The translations under genes were made by a program, and so were the position numbers. Shown here in pieces: positions 21,960 through 32,884 of a DNA stretch of 64,000 nucleotides (position 1 is its first letter; each line of letters starts with the position of its first letter). The notes beneath the pieces were generated by a model. The model worked only from the letters and a program-made list of their open reading frames with translations. It was not told the origin of the DNA and did no database searches. Source of the stretch: Hybos culiciformis (Eukaryota; Arthropoda; Insecta; Diptera; Hybotidae); contig OZ023274.1 in assembly GCA_964007475.1 (NCBI GenBank), positions 56,319,851-56,383,850 on the forward strand, given 5' to 3'.

Positions 21960-21967
21960 GGTGAATG
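21960..21967. repeat. hAT target-site duplication, left
   Basis: GGTGAATG, repeated at 25479-25486. Confidence 0.88.
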
Positions 21968-22291
21968 CAGTGACGAAGCGTCAAAATATTCATTGGGGAA
22001 GCAAATTTAATTCATTTCATAAAATTTAAAACAATATAAATATTTAGTTATTATTTAAATTATTTCATTGCTACAAAATTTAATAACAGAAAAATTTAAA
22101 ACAATACAAATATTTAGTTATTATTTAAATTTTATTGCTACAAAATTCAAAAACAGAAAATTTTATTCAAAAAATTCAAAAACAGAAAAAAAATTCATTA
22201 AAAAAATCAAAATAAAAAAAACTAATTTTTGTAATTTAATTCTATTCGCCTTTCTTTTTTAGCAAACACATCAATAACATTTTCATGGAAA

Positions 22292-24314
22292 CTATTGGAA
22301 CTCTAATTTTTTTAATAATCCGCTTTCAATAGATATTAGGGCTAGATTTGATAAACGGTTTTGACACATTTTATTCCTCAAAAATGTTTTTATACGTTTC
22401 ATTGAAGAAAACGATCGCTCTGCACTTGCAGTTGTTGAAGGAATTGTCAATATTAAACAACATAATTTAAATAAATTATCAAAATCATCTAATAATTCTG
22501 AATTTCGTAAAAAGTCCACAATTTCAGTTATATTTTGTTTTTCTTTAAAGTGTTCATTTCTATAAATTACAGATAACTCTGTTTTTAATGCCGCAATATT
22601 AAAAATTTGGGAATAATTGTTTTCTAAACTTTTTAAAGCCTTATTAGGAAAATTATTAACATATAACGAAAATCTAGAAATATCCAACAATTCAATAAAT
22701 TCAATATTTTTCAAATTTCCGAACCGAAATTGTAATTCAATTTGGATGTTTTCTATTATATCGTTTAATAGCTTACGCAAATATTCTTTTGCATTACTGG
22801 AAACTTCACTTCTCAACCTTTTTCTACAAATTTTTTGTTCTATATTTTCATTTTCATTTATTTTGATCCAAAATATATCAAACTCCTTTTTCTTATTTTC
22901 AATCAGTACATTGAACGATTCTAAATGTTTTAAGCAATATGATATATCATTTATTTTTTTTTGAAGTATGCTAAATAGAATATCAATTTCCGGAAATATT
23001 TCGGAAAAAAAATATAGCAGTGATAAAAATAATCCATCTTCTTCCAATAAGTAAATATAACCTCTTGACATGTTAATAGTTTCGTTATCCCATTTTTCAA
23101 CACTTTCATTCAAAATGGTGTTAAATAAAATTCGTAATTCTTCTAAATGGTTTGCTAACATTAAAACAATTCTCCCATTAAATTCCCATCTTGTTTGTGA
23201 GCTAGAAGGCATTTTTTACGTTTTACGATTTCATTAAAGGCGAAAATTCGTTTCGATGAGTGATTAAAAAAGCTTACTATTCCGCATAAATTTGAAAAAA
23301 ATAATTTACTTTCTTTGATTTTACTGCATGATTGTGATAGAACTAAGTTTAACTTGTGTGTCTAATTTTTGTTTGCAGGCCGTTAGAGTTGCCTGACATC
23401 ACTGCTGCTCCATCATAGCTTTGAGAAATAATTTTTTTTTCAAGTTGTTTTGTTTTTAAAAAGTCAATTACAATTTTTGCTAGGCCGTCTGAGCTACGAT
23501 CTGCGGAAACATCAATAAATTTAATATATCTTTCGATAATATTACCTAACTTGTCTAAATATCGTAAAATTACAGCTAATTGGGACTTATTTGTTACGTC
23601 CGATACCTCATCTAATATCAACGCAACAAAATTTGCTTCATCAAGTTCACTCTGAATTTCTTTTTTGATTACAAATGCTATCGAATCTATTAAATCATTT
23701 TGAATATCACTAGATAAGCCAGAAAACTCTGTAGAAGATTCCAGATGATTTGCTAAAGCTGAATTATGTTGTGCTAAGAAGTTAATCAATTCAATATAAT
23801 TACCTCGGTTAAACGAAACTTGGCTTTCGTCGTTTCCTCTAAAGGCAAGCCCTTGCGTTCCCAAAAAACAAACAGTATCTATTAGAATTGTTAAAATATC
23901 GCGGTTTTTTTTTACTTTGTTATTAAATTGTTCAATTGATATACTTCGACTGGAATTTAGTGCATTTTCTATTCTTGTTGCTCCAAACGATTTTAATTGA
24001 ATTGTATTATGCAAATGATTTTGTGATTCTCCATGACGTTTTGCTGCTTTGTGGAAATTATTCATGTCAACAAAACCAGAAGAATTCCAAACTAAGTTTT
24101 CCTTTGAAAACAATAAGCAAGGCCAACAAAACAGAGCATTTAATTTTTCGCAACCTGTGAGCCATTTATTTACACAGATTTTAATTTGTGTGCTTAAGTT
24201 GCATAAATTTGGTGTTGGTCTTCCTTCTTTAATAATTGCAAATTTTTCATCAAAATTCAATTTGCTAAATGCTTTTTTCAAAATATTTTCTATAATGCAA
24301 TTACAATTTGTCAT
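22292..24314 (-). pseudogene. hAT transposase (TTF-type finger, DUF4371-like)
   Basis: Part 1 (24314-23349) begins MTNCNCIIENILKKAFSKLN. It has a TTF-type zinc finger region (WLTGCEKLNALFCWPCLLF, then FHKAAKRHGESQNH) and the catalytic-region blocks LAFRGNDES, LILDEVSDVTNKSQLAVILR and SYDGAAVMSG. Part 2 (23212-22292) begins at SSSQTRWEFNGR and ends in the hAT dimerisation block (IPSTTASAERSFSSMKRIKT). About 140 bp between them contains the frame changes. Both long parts are open, so decay is mild. Similar proteins are often named zinc finger MYM-type protein 1 in insects. Confidence 0.88.
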
Positions 24315-24664
24315 TTTTTTAGTTTAATGTCCTATTAGTAATTTAAAAATTTTTTTTATATATTTATCCTTTGCGAAAAAAAAACAGTTTTAATTTAATT
24401 AATTTATACTTACTAATTAGCATTAGCAATAAAAAACTGAGACGGAATTAAATTTTTTTTTAATTTTTAACGACTTTATATTATATTTAATTATAATCCA
24501 ACTACTTAAAAAAATATTTCGAATATCCACACAGAAAAGCAAACTTAAATTGCAGGTGTTAAAATATGTACATGTGTGGAACATAATTCTTATTTTCTTC
24601 CACTCAACAGAATTTTTTGCTTTCATACATCTCATATATTAAAAATTTGCTTCGCTTCCTTTGC

Positions 24665-25045
24665 TAATAAGCGAGTCACACTACAACTAAAAAGCCACTA
24701 CTCATGACGGCTTTTTTAAATGCGTTCAAACTTGCACTTTTTGGTTTTTTTTCTTTTTTTTTCTCGTTTTGTCATATCTTTTTCCTTTTTTTTTGGGAAT
24801 TTTTTTTGTTTTTTTATTCGTTTTTTTTTAAAAAATTGCCGCCAACTTCCTGAAAGTATGCAATTGTTAGTTTATTTTTTTCTCACAGAGCTCATTTGTT
24901 ATTTGATCCCTGATTTTCTAGTGGCTTTTTGAAAAGCCACTAGCTTTTTTTTCTTTTTTTTGTATGGAAAAAGCCACGAAATAGCCACAACGATGATAGC
25001 TTTTTCAAAAAGCCATTAAAAAGCCGAAGTGTGACAGCCTTATTA
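24665..25045. mobile_element. MITE nested in the hAT element
   Basis: About 381 bp. The left terminus TAATAAGCGAGTCACACT matches the inverted right terminus TAATAAGGCTGTCACACT at 15 of 18 positions. Inner AAAAAGCCAC motifs recur on both strands. No coding capacity. TSD is ambiguous (possibly TTA/TAA merged with the TIR). Left-end remnants of the same family lie at 21082 and 27631 in the two tandem units. Confidence 0.75.
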
Positions 25046-25478
25046 ATGTTTCAGTTCAATACTTATTTACGTAACAACAATAAATTTGCAGGAAATACAG
25101 AAAATACATAGAAGCTAGAGAAGCAAAGTTAAATTTTAATGTTTGGGAAATTTTAATAATAAAAAAAGCTTTTTTCTCATGCATTTCTATTTTGTTTTGT
25201 TTTTGATTAGTAACTTTTTTAATAGCTTTTTTAATAGGATTTATTTGTTAGCATGATTTAGGAGCTTGTTTTCTTTTGTTTTTTTTATAGATTATAAACT
25301 TGCGTAATTGAATAATGGGTATGTTAATTTCTAACAAAAAAAATGATGGAAAATAAGAAGTACATAAATTAAATATGTAATGAATAAAGTAAATAAGAAG
25401 AAATATTTTTTTGTGTGTAAATTCATAATTTTCGAGGGAAGCATTGCTTCCCTTGCTTCTATGGACGCTTCGTCCCTG

Positions 25479-25486
25479 GGTGAATG
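25479..25486. repeat. hAT target-site duplication, right
   Basis: GGTGAATG, the partner of 21960-21967. Confidence 0.88.
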
Positions 25487-25920
25487 GTAACAACAATATT
25501 TTTTAGTTTTGAATGGATGTTCAAATATTTTCTTAAATTTAATTGAGAAACTTAATCATCTATCTAATGAGGACATTGAACTAAAAAAACTGATACTTGG
25601 TGTTAAGCCGGTTTCACCTGAATCTAATGAAAGGCCTCTTTCGTCTGAATTTAATACACCGGCCGACAAATGAAAACTTTTTGAACGTTGTGTTGATTTG
25701 AGTGAAAAATATCACTAAATTATAGTATTTTAAACACAAAAATATCGATGTATTTATTTACTTCATCACATCAGGTTTTTTTAGAAAAAGAAAAAAGCGA
25801 ATATTTTAAAATTTTAAGAAAAAATCAAAAAAAAGTATTTTACAAATAAATATATTTTAACATTTACAGCGAAAATATCAAGTACCCTAGGACTATTTTG
25901 AGTTATATCTTTTACGTTTT
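25487..25920. other. Right part of unit A, non-coding or decayed coding
   Basis: Continues the sequence interrupted at 21968 and matches 28690-29127. A plus-strand reading such as NEDIELKKL...GVKPVSPES...EFNTPADK looks protein-like, but it is too short and broken to name. The last bases are a truncated copy of the minus-strand gene tail seen at 29095. Confidence 0.45.
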
Positions 25921-26799
25921 AGAGATTTGAGACCACAAGGCAGCAATAATTACAAAGACGACAAAAATACGTCAAACGACGAAGCTGTATATTGGCAAGA
26001 AAAAATGATTCATTAATAAAAATTTCGACAATAAAAAATTATTTAAAAATATTAAAAATTAAATAAAAAATAAAGAAAATAAAATATTTAATATAATTTT
26101 AAAACTGATTCGTATTTCTTAAAGCATTTTTTTTAATTTTGCAATTTCCAGCTTAATAAAATAACTTTTTAAAACTAAACACCACATATATTTTCTAAGA
26201 TTTTTCCACTTTGAAATGCCACAAAACTGATTCAGCTTCATATAATTCCATGAACTGGACGTTTTCCCGATCAGTACACTTTCTTTTTCTTTTATTAATT
26301 ATTTTTTTACTCATATTTTATAAATTGAAATTAATATTTTAAATATAATTAAAAAAAACTTGTCAGAAATCAAAATTTTTTTTTTATTATTTTTTTTTTT
26401 TGTTTACAAATATACTACTTTGATCAAAGTAAGTAGAGCAGTGTCCAACTCAACTTTGATGTGGCTACTTTGTCCAAGTTGACTTTGACACCCTGTTTAC
26501 ACTATCAAAAAAAGCGTCCAAGTCGACTTGGACAAAGTGTACTTGAATCGATTATATAATTACAATAGATTTTGTAAAAACTAACTTTTTAAAAATGATG
26601 ATTTTTTTTTAAAAAGAATCTGCGAATTAGGGTTTCTCATTTCCCGGCAAATAATGATCCCGGAAACGAGAGTATTTCGTAGATATTCCAGGGATTTCCG
26701 GTAAAACCAGATTTTAAATTTAGTAGTTAAAAAAATATAAAAAAAACAGATAAAATTTTTATTTATTTCCTTTATAAACAAAAAACTTAATTAATAATA

Positions 26800-27640
26800 G
26801 AATAAAACAAACTTATTTATTAGAAGAGTTTTTAAAATGACTTCTGAGACAATCTAGCGCATTAATTGAATTGTCGTTGAGTCTTGTCCTAATTTTGGGG
26901 GCCACTTTCCACTGACGTTTGCTTTATGCCAAGTAGATCATCTAGGAGCTTCTTCAAATTTTTTGTTAGTTCACTGGCTTCAAATAAATTAAATTCTTTT
27001 AATATGGTTTTATACTCTGTATCTCCAGTTTTTTCGTGCTCATATTTATAGCACTTTCAAGCTTACGTTTCAAAACATTTGCTGGCTCTGCTTCTACATT
27101 TATTTCCGTATCGGAAATCAATACGCTATCTTCATTTTCAGGTTCAACGGTGTCTTCAATGTTATTTATTTACTGGAAATAGGCGTTGTAACAATTCTCT
27201 TGATAATTTAATCAATTCAGATTTCGACGACATTTCAAAAAAATTATCATCTTGTTTAAAATTTGAATTATTTAGGTACTTTACCAATAAAATTAAAATG
27301 TTTGGTCTTCGAGTTATCATCCGCAATTTAAAATTTTGTAATAACTCCCGAGATATTGAATTATCTACCGCATTTAACGTTTCTATTACAAACGACAGAA
27401 TTCCCTCACTTTTTATCAAACCCATATCAAATCGAGATAATGTTTCGGATACTAATTTTGCTGGACGTAAACAAGCAATTAATGCTCTTACTATTTGGAA
27501 CAGCTGATCTTCGTTTTCAAGTGGATTTGTAATGTAGCTCTAATTTCGCATCGACTTTTTGAACCGGAATTCTAATTTGCTCAAATCTTTCCAACATATC
27601 TAATAAACTATTCCATCTTGTCGTACAGTCTAATAAGCGA
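26800..27640 (-). pseudogene. Old hAT transposase relic (unit B)
   Basis: The paralogue of 18223-21081, not interrupted. It carries TTRWNSLLDMLERF near 27625, the block at 27425-27162 (IKSEGILSFVIETLNA to SSKSELIKLS) and a decayed dimerisation end near 26900. The segment around 26910-26926 has lost part of the SERVFSTAG block. The unoccupied GCTTTATG site here is the empty counterpart of the hAT insertion at 18386. Confidence 0.75.
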
Positions 27641-29094
27641 GTCAGACCACAACTAAAAAGCCACATTTTATGCCACTATACTGTGTTCCCTCGATAATAA
27701 GGACCGGTCCCTTTAAACGAATAAAACGACCGGCGGGCGTTCTATTTTAATAGTAGACCCGGTCCCTCTGTTCGAAAAAATTAAGAAACTTTTGCAACTC
27801 TTACCATGAACCACTTTTCAACCAAAAAAACATTGCTTCAATCGAAAAAAATTGTTTTTATAATACGAATGGAGCGCAGTTAAACAAGTAATAAAATAAC
27901 TCGTGTAAACATTGTATGTGAAGTTTTGCATTTTTTTCACGAACCCTATACATTAAATTGCATTCGACAAAATTTAAAATCGCATGCAACAACATTCAAA
28001 ATTAATTTTTTTTTTTTATTTTTTTAATTAAAAACGGCTTTTAGGGCGTAAAATCAATTAAATTAATTTAATTAATCAATATTGAATTGTTCTGCATTAA
28101 AAAAAATTAATAATTTACAACTTTATTTTTAAACAAAATGTTCACACATAAACCTTCTATATAAACTAACTTCCAGTTGCCAGACACTGCTGGTACTTTG
28201 TTCAAAGTTGGTCTTACGTCCACTTAATATTCTCCAATCCTTGGTATTTCCCAAAGTGCGGGATTTCGGATTCTTTTAATGAAGCAACACTTCAAATTAC
28301 GTACATTTTCATACAAATCGAACCGAACCCTTCAATGTAAACTAACATCCAGTTGCCAGACACTGCTGGCACTTTGTCCACTTAATATTCTCCAATCCTT
28401 TGTATTTCCCAAAGTGCGGGCTTTTCTTTTAATGAAGCAAAACTTCGATTTTTGTAGAAAATCTACAAAATATGGCATCAACCGAAACAAACTTTTTTAT
28501 TCTTTATTTCGATGTGGTTGAGTTTAGTAGATTTTTTCTTATTTTAATTTTAATTTTGAAAATAAAAAATAGATATAAAATTATTATTTTTTGGATTTCT
28601 GAAATGAATTGCTGTAAATGTGAGCTAACTGGGTCAAAAGTTTGTGACTTGCCGAGCTTATAGCTGAAAGAACTATTTCTACAAATGCAGTAGTATTACA
28701 ACAATATTTTTTGGTTTTGGATGGATGTTCAAATATTTTCTTAAATTTAATTGAGAAACTTAATCATCTATCTAATGAGGACATTGAACTAAAAAAATTG
28801 AAACTTGGTGTTAAGCCGGTTTCACCTGAATCTAATGAAAGGCCTCTTTCGTCTGAATTTAATACACCGGCCGACAAATGAAAACTTTTTGAACGTTGTT
28901 TTGATTTGAGTGAAAAATATCACTAAATTATAGTATTTTAAACACAAAAATATCTATGTATTTATTTACTTCATCACATCAGGTTTTTTTAGAAAAAGGA
29001 AAAAGCGAATATTTTAAAATTTTACGAAAAAATCAAAAAAAAGTATTTTACAAATAAATATATTTTAACATTTACAGCGAAAATATCAAGTACC
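27641..29094. other. Non-coding part of unit B
   Basis: MITE terminus (27631 onward), pogo-like terminus, AT-rich DNA, and two copies of a block containing CAGTTGCCAGACACTGCTGG followed by CTTAATATTCTCCAATCC (about 28150-28260 and 28345-28420). A short reading MASTETNFF...CCKCELTGSKVCDLPSL (28472-28660) may be an exon remnant. No definite gene. Confidence 0.4.
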
Positions 29095-29482
29095 CTAGGA
29101 CTATTTTGAGTTACATCTTTTACGTTTAGCTATAAAATTACGTCTGGGTGTTAATATTTTGTGAGAATCGTCAATAATATCACGTTTCAGTGTCCAGCAT
29201 CATATTCACATTCCATGGACCTTGTTACCTTGGTTCCATAGTTTTTATGTCTGGGTGAAGCGTTTCTCCCTGTTCTTCACTGTAGTCACCAAGATTATCG
29301 TGAAAAAAATCCAGATGTAAATCTAAAAAATGAAGTTTTATACTCATATTGCACCCCAATTTTTGATACTTATTTAACAAGTTTGCCCCAATATTTTTAT
29401 AATCAGGGTGTATATGATTCCCTAAAAAATTGTTGACAAGATCTGAACATTGAATGCTATTGCAACTAATATATTTTCTCAC
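29095..29482 (-). pseudogene. C-terminal fragment of a TE-like arthropod protein, family not named
   Basis: The reading MSIKLHFLDLHLDFFHDNLG, then SEEQGETLHPDIKTMEPR and (after a one-base shift) CWTLKRD, resembles the tail of a protein repeated in many arthropod genomes. In that family I recall a H.DFF.. NLG ..SEE.GE.FH.DI pattern followed by a CW.LKRD block. I do not know its biochemical role or transposon class. It ends in a basic tail (RRNFIAKRKR) at the right edge of the tandem duplication; unit A holds only its last codons. A frameshift near 29180 marks it as broken. Confidence 0.5.
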
Positions 29483-29679
29483 GAGGGGCCGCTCACTTCA
29501 AAGAAAGAGCGCTAAAGCTAATTAAATTAATTTATTTTTACTGAAAAATATAAAATAGAGAATATATAAATATTATAAAAAACCTGATGTGATACGATAA
29601 AATTAGGTTGAATTTCGTAATCAGCACTACAAAAATGGTAAAAAAAATTAATTATATCATGGACAACAAAATTCATGTC
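29483..29679. other. AT-rich spacer, nothing recognised
   Basis: Short AT-rich DNA between the gene tail and the LINE relic. I see no open frame, repeat or terminus worth calling. Confidence 0.4.
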
Positions 29680-30112
29680 GGCCGGTGTAATGATTTGGAA
29701 GAAAATAATATCATTGTATCTACTGATGATGAGGATTTTAAAAAGGTTGAGTAAAAGCAAGCTGCATGTAAAAATAAGAAGAAAAAAAGAAAATCAATAA
29801 AGTTTCAAAACCAAAAATAAATATTGGTGCATCCACAGAATCCGACATTGGTCTTAAAATTGTTCCTTAAAATAAGTGGATATACGCGGGAAGATTTGAT
29901 CCTACAACTAGTTACGATGATGTGATGAAGTTCGTTGCTAAGAAGTTGGAAATTGATAGTGAAAAATTATTGTGTTTCAAACTTGTCAAAAAGGATGTTG
30001 AAGTCTGTTGCATTTAAATATCAGTTCCATTGGAAGTTTCTAGTAATGTTCCAGAATCATTTTTTCGCCTGCAGGTGTGAAGGTAAATTTTTTTTTGCAA
30101 AATCATAGCTGT
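29680..30112 (+). pseudogene. LINE ORF1 fragment
   Basis: The reading includes WIYAGRFDPTTSYDDVMKFV, AKKLEIDSEKLLCFKLVKKD and SVPLEVSSNVPESFF. This is the RRM-like/esterase-adjacent region common in ORF1 of CR1/Crack-type LINEs. Stops are present. It is cut at 30113 by a hAT insertion; ORF2 of the same LINE resumes at 31165. Confidence 0.65.
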
Positions 30113-30120
30113 ATGATAGT
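30113..30120. repeat. hAT target-site duplication, left
   Basis: ATGATAGT, repeated at 31157-31164. Confidence 0.85.
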
Positions 30121-31156
30121 CATGGGCGCCGGCAGTATGGTGCAAGGTGGTGCAACTGCACCACCTTTGTTTGATAAAAATGTTATTAAATTTTGATAAA
30201 ATTGTTAATTTTAACAAAAGGATTCAAAATTAAAACAATATAATTTTTTTTTATTCAGAATTTTTATTAAATAATAATTGTAACCTACGTGGCTTCTCTG
30301 CGAACTTTAAATAACTTCGGTTAAAAAATCTTTTTTTATGGAGACTCATCATACATAAGCCCGACAATCGGGGTTCGCACATAGCTGATCTTGTCCAAGT
30401 CTTCACCCTTCTCAATGTGCTAAATGAGCGTTTCACCTGAGGAAATTTTTAATTTCGGGAGAAAAAAAAAATTAAAAAAAACGTGGGCAAAAATTTGAGG
30501 AAAATATTTTTTTCTGAGGAAAATTTGAAGAAATTCATAAATATTGTGCTAACGTTGACAGTCAACAATATTTAAAATTTCAGACTCGTAAATTTTTTTT
30601 ACCGATATCATTACGATATTCTTCTACGTACGTTGAACTCAAAATCCATTGTTGAAACTAAACTTTTTGATTTACAACATATAAGTACCGCATAAAATCT
30701 GAACACATTAAAAATTTGAGGAAATCTTGCAAAAATAAGCTGATGGGGAAAAACTGCAGTGAGTAAAACAATTTTTTTTCTAATTTAGGGCAAAAAAAAC
30801 ATTTATTACACAAAAATATAAAAAAAATAATTTGAAGAATTTTTTTAAAGAATTGTCTATTTTGGGGAAATTTCTTAAAAATTTGAGGAAATTTCATTTA
30901 TTCCATCTGGCAGCCCTGGTGAGAGATAATCTTAAAAAGTTCATTGCCTTGCATCAGCATACTGAGATGAATTTTGTCGTGAATTCAAAATATTGTTTTG
31001 CAACTGATTTTTCCTAAAATCAAAATTTAATTTAAATTAAGGTTGTTGGAAATTGTAACTAAGTGATGAACCCGCAATATGTCAAAGATTTCGTAAAATC
31101 AAAATAATATAATTTTCACATGCACCACCTTATAAAAAATCCTGGCGGCGCCCATG
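30121..31156 (-). mobile_element. hAT relic with 8-bp TSD
   Basis: A 1036-bp element. The left end is CATGGGCGCCGGCAG and the inverted right end is CATGGGCGCCGCCAGG. The TSD is ATGATAGT. Inside, GGTGGTGCA motifs lie near both ends. Minus-strand 30436-30251 encodes only the hAT dimerisation tail (KRSFSTLRRVKTWTRSAM). An AT-rich block full of TTTGAGGAAAT motifs (about 30437-30918) appears to be a further insertion just before that tail. Confidence 0.88.
30251..30436 (-). pseudogene. hAT transposase dimerisation tail
   Basis: Sixty residues with the (E)RSFSTLRRVKTW ... RLSGLCMMS pattern of hAT C-termini. Only the last part of the transposase survives inside the TIR-bounded relic; everything upstream is deleted or replaced. 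Confidence 0.75.
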
Positions 31157-31164
31157 ATGATAGT
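31157..31164. repeat. hAT target-site duplication, right
   Basis: ATGATAGT, the partner of 30113-30120. Confidence 0.85.
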
Positions 31165-31345
31165 TTAGATCAGTTAGGCAAAACAATTTCTTATGAAAGT
31201 AATTCTATTATTCTATAAAATAATAAGTCAAATAATTTGTTAAACTGTATTTTTTCGGTTTATTATCAGAATGTGAGAGGTTTGCGTACAAAAAAAGACA
31301 ATTTTTTCATTGTTATTGAATTTTGATTCTGATATAATTGAAACC
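31165..31345 (+). pseudogene. LINE ORF2 start (endonuclease N-terminus)
   Basis: Contains VYYQNVRGLRTKKDNFF, the first endonuclease block of CR1/Jockey-type ORF2, then DSD and early stops. It is the continuation of the LINE at 29680-30112 after the hAT insertion. Nothing of the rest of ORF2 remains. Confidence 0.65.
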
Positions 31346-31649
31346 TTCAACTTGATACGATAACACTTGATTTTTTTTGTGAATAACAGAAACACCTAAA
31401 TAAAAATCAAAAGAAAACGTAAAAATTTCAAAAATTTTTGAAGTTAAAATTCAAAAAACATAAAATTTTCAAAAATTTTTGAATTTCAAATTCAAAAAAA
31501 TTGTTTTTAATAAATAAAAAACTTATATTTACTTCATTTTTCAGAATTCTTGAGTTAAATAAAAATTTTCAAACTTTTTCAAAATATATTTTTGAAAATT
31601 TTTTTTTTTTTCAAATTTGAATCATCAAAATAATATAGAAGTCGTCTAG
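31346..31649. repeat. Low-complexity AT-rich DNA with TTCAAAAATTTTTGAA palindromes
   Basis: Runs of A and T with the palindrome TTCAAAAATTTTTGAA occurring at least twice near 31424 and 31467. No gene. Confidence 0.5.
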
Positions 31650-32880
31650 TTGAAAGCAGACGACAATAAATTTATTAAAAAGGCGACAAAAGTGACGCAG
31701 TTTCGAGTCCCAGACTATCTTCTTGGGATTATGAAGAGTTATTTGAGCAATGTCACACTCCTATGCGACACTTCGGATGGGTGCATAAGAAGGAGAATGA
31801 CTTCAGGATCTGCTCAGGGCTCAATCTTGGGCCCTGCCCTGTGGAATATTTCCTATCCTGTGGAATATTTCCTACGAACCTTCCTCGTGGGATATGCTGA
31901 TGACATCGCGGAAGTTATTACAGCGCAAAAATGGAAGAGGCGCAAATGAGATTAATGATCCGAGCCAGCGCATGGCTGAGTAACCACGGCCTGCCCCTGG
32001 CCACCGAAAAGACAGAAATAGTCCTTTTGACGAAGAAACAAATCCCAATGATTGTTGATACGTTCGTAGGCGAAGGTGTGATCCGCACAAAGCCCGAGAT
32101 CAAGTATTTAGGTCTACGGCTGGACACTAAGCTGACGTATTGGGCGCAAATTAAATACGCTTCCGAAAAGGTGCAAAGGCGACGTCGGCTCTCAGTAGGT
32201 AGGCTCAAAGCGAATATTGGGGGAAAAGAGCCTATTAGCTAAAAAAATCAACAGAGTCATCCACAGCCAGGCTGCAAGCAAGGGAAGAAATGCTAGTGCA
32301 TTGGGAAAATCGTTACGATAACGAGACAAAAAGCAGGTGGACCAGGAGACTAATCCGGAACCTTAGGGAATGGACAGATCGCGCGCATGGCGATGTGAAC
32401 TTCTACCTTACCCAATTCCTAACAGGCCACGGGTATTTTAATAAATACCTGTTTAGGATGGGTAAGAAGGAATCACCCGTTTGCCCATATGGAGATGCTG
32501 CAGAAGATGATGCATACCACTTGTTCTTCGAGTGCAGTAGGTGGACAGAAGAGAAACAGAGACTGGAGCTGGCAGTCGGCCACACAACGCCAGAGGACAT
32601 TAGTACAACGATGATAGCAGACGCTTCAAGATGGGAGGTTTGTGCAGGCTTCGTCGAAAAGATTCTTCGACAGAAAAAAGCCGAAGAAACACTGCGTAGA
32701 CGGAAGAAGAAGACGCCATAGATTGTAAATAAGGCCCATCTTGAAGTAATGCGAAAGCGGTTCCAAGATGGATGTTGCCGCGGAGGGTGGTTTTTAGTTG
32801 GTGAGAGTCCCACATACCGGGGAAAGATTTATTCCTTTCCCTGATGGTGCATAATGCATTTCTCCCTCATAAAAAAAAAA
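31650..32880 (+). pseudogene. R1-clade-like LINE, 3' part of ORF2 and 3' UTR
   Basis: The 5'-truncated copy starts in the RT. It shows FRVPDYLLGIMKSYLSN, SGSAQGSILGPALWN and the catalytic block VGYADDIAEV. Then come MRLMIRASAWLSNHGLPLA and KTEIVLLT and YLGLRLDTKL. The C-terminal frame (32290-32721) includes RWTRRLIRNLREW, LTQFLTGHGYF and the Cys/His domain CPYGDAAEDDAYHLFFEC, ending in RRRKKK. Deletions and frameshifts near 31930 and 32240 break it. A 3' UTR of about 150 bp ends in an A-rich tail near 32870. GC content and codon use are visibly higher than the surroundings. Confidence 0.85.
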
Positions 32881-32884
32881 TAAA

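Larger units (their letters stand above)
21968..25478 (-). mobile_element. hAT element (zinc finger MYM-type 1-like), nearly full length
   Basis: A 3511-bp element. Terminal repeats are CAGTGACGAAGCGTC at the left and, reading inward from the right, CAGGGACGAAGCGTC. The 8-bp TSD is GGTGAATG. It encodes a minus-strand transposase in two long frames. The MITE at 24665-25045 is nested between the transposase start and the right terminus. It is present in unit A only and therefore younger than the duplication. Confidence 0.92.
16974..25920. repeat. Tandem duplication, left unit (A)
   Basis: Begins AGAGATTTGAGACCAC inside Harbinger exon 2 and ends ATCTTTTACGTTTT. The same series of sequences recurs at 25921-29127 in the same order and strand. 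Unit A is 8947 bp because it contains two later hAT insertions (18386-20433 and 21968-25478). Without them it is near 3.4 kb. The duplicated content is the Harbinger 3' part, an old minus-strand hAT relic and non-coding repeats. Confidence 0.88.
25921..29127. repeat. Tandem duplication, right unit (B)
   Basis: A 3207-bp direct copy of unit A without the two hAT insertions. It starts at the same Harbinger sequence (AGAGATTTGAGACCAC) and ends TTTTACGTTT, after which the original right flank continues. Private changes include a deletion matching 17290-17615 of A and a repeated CAGTTGCCAGACACTGCTGG block near 28350. The junction at 25921 joins TACGTTTTAG, suggesting a short microhomology. Confidence 0.88.

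Noticed and set aside
22617..22964. Plus-strand 115-residue hydrophobic frame
   Set aside because: Antisense of the hAT transposase; Phe/Ile richness reflects complement of Lys/Asn codons.
32403..32813. 136-residue minus-strand open frame
   Set aside because: Antisense of the well-supported R1-like ORF2 C-terminus.
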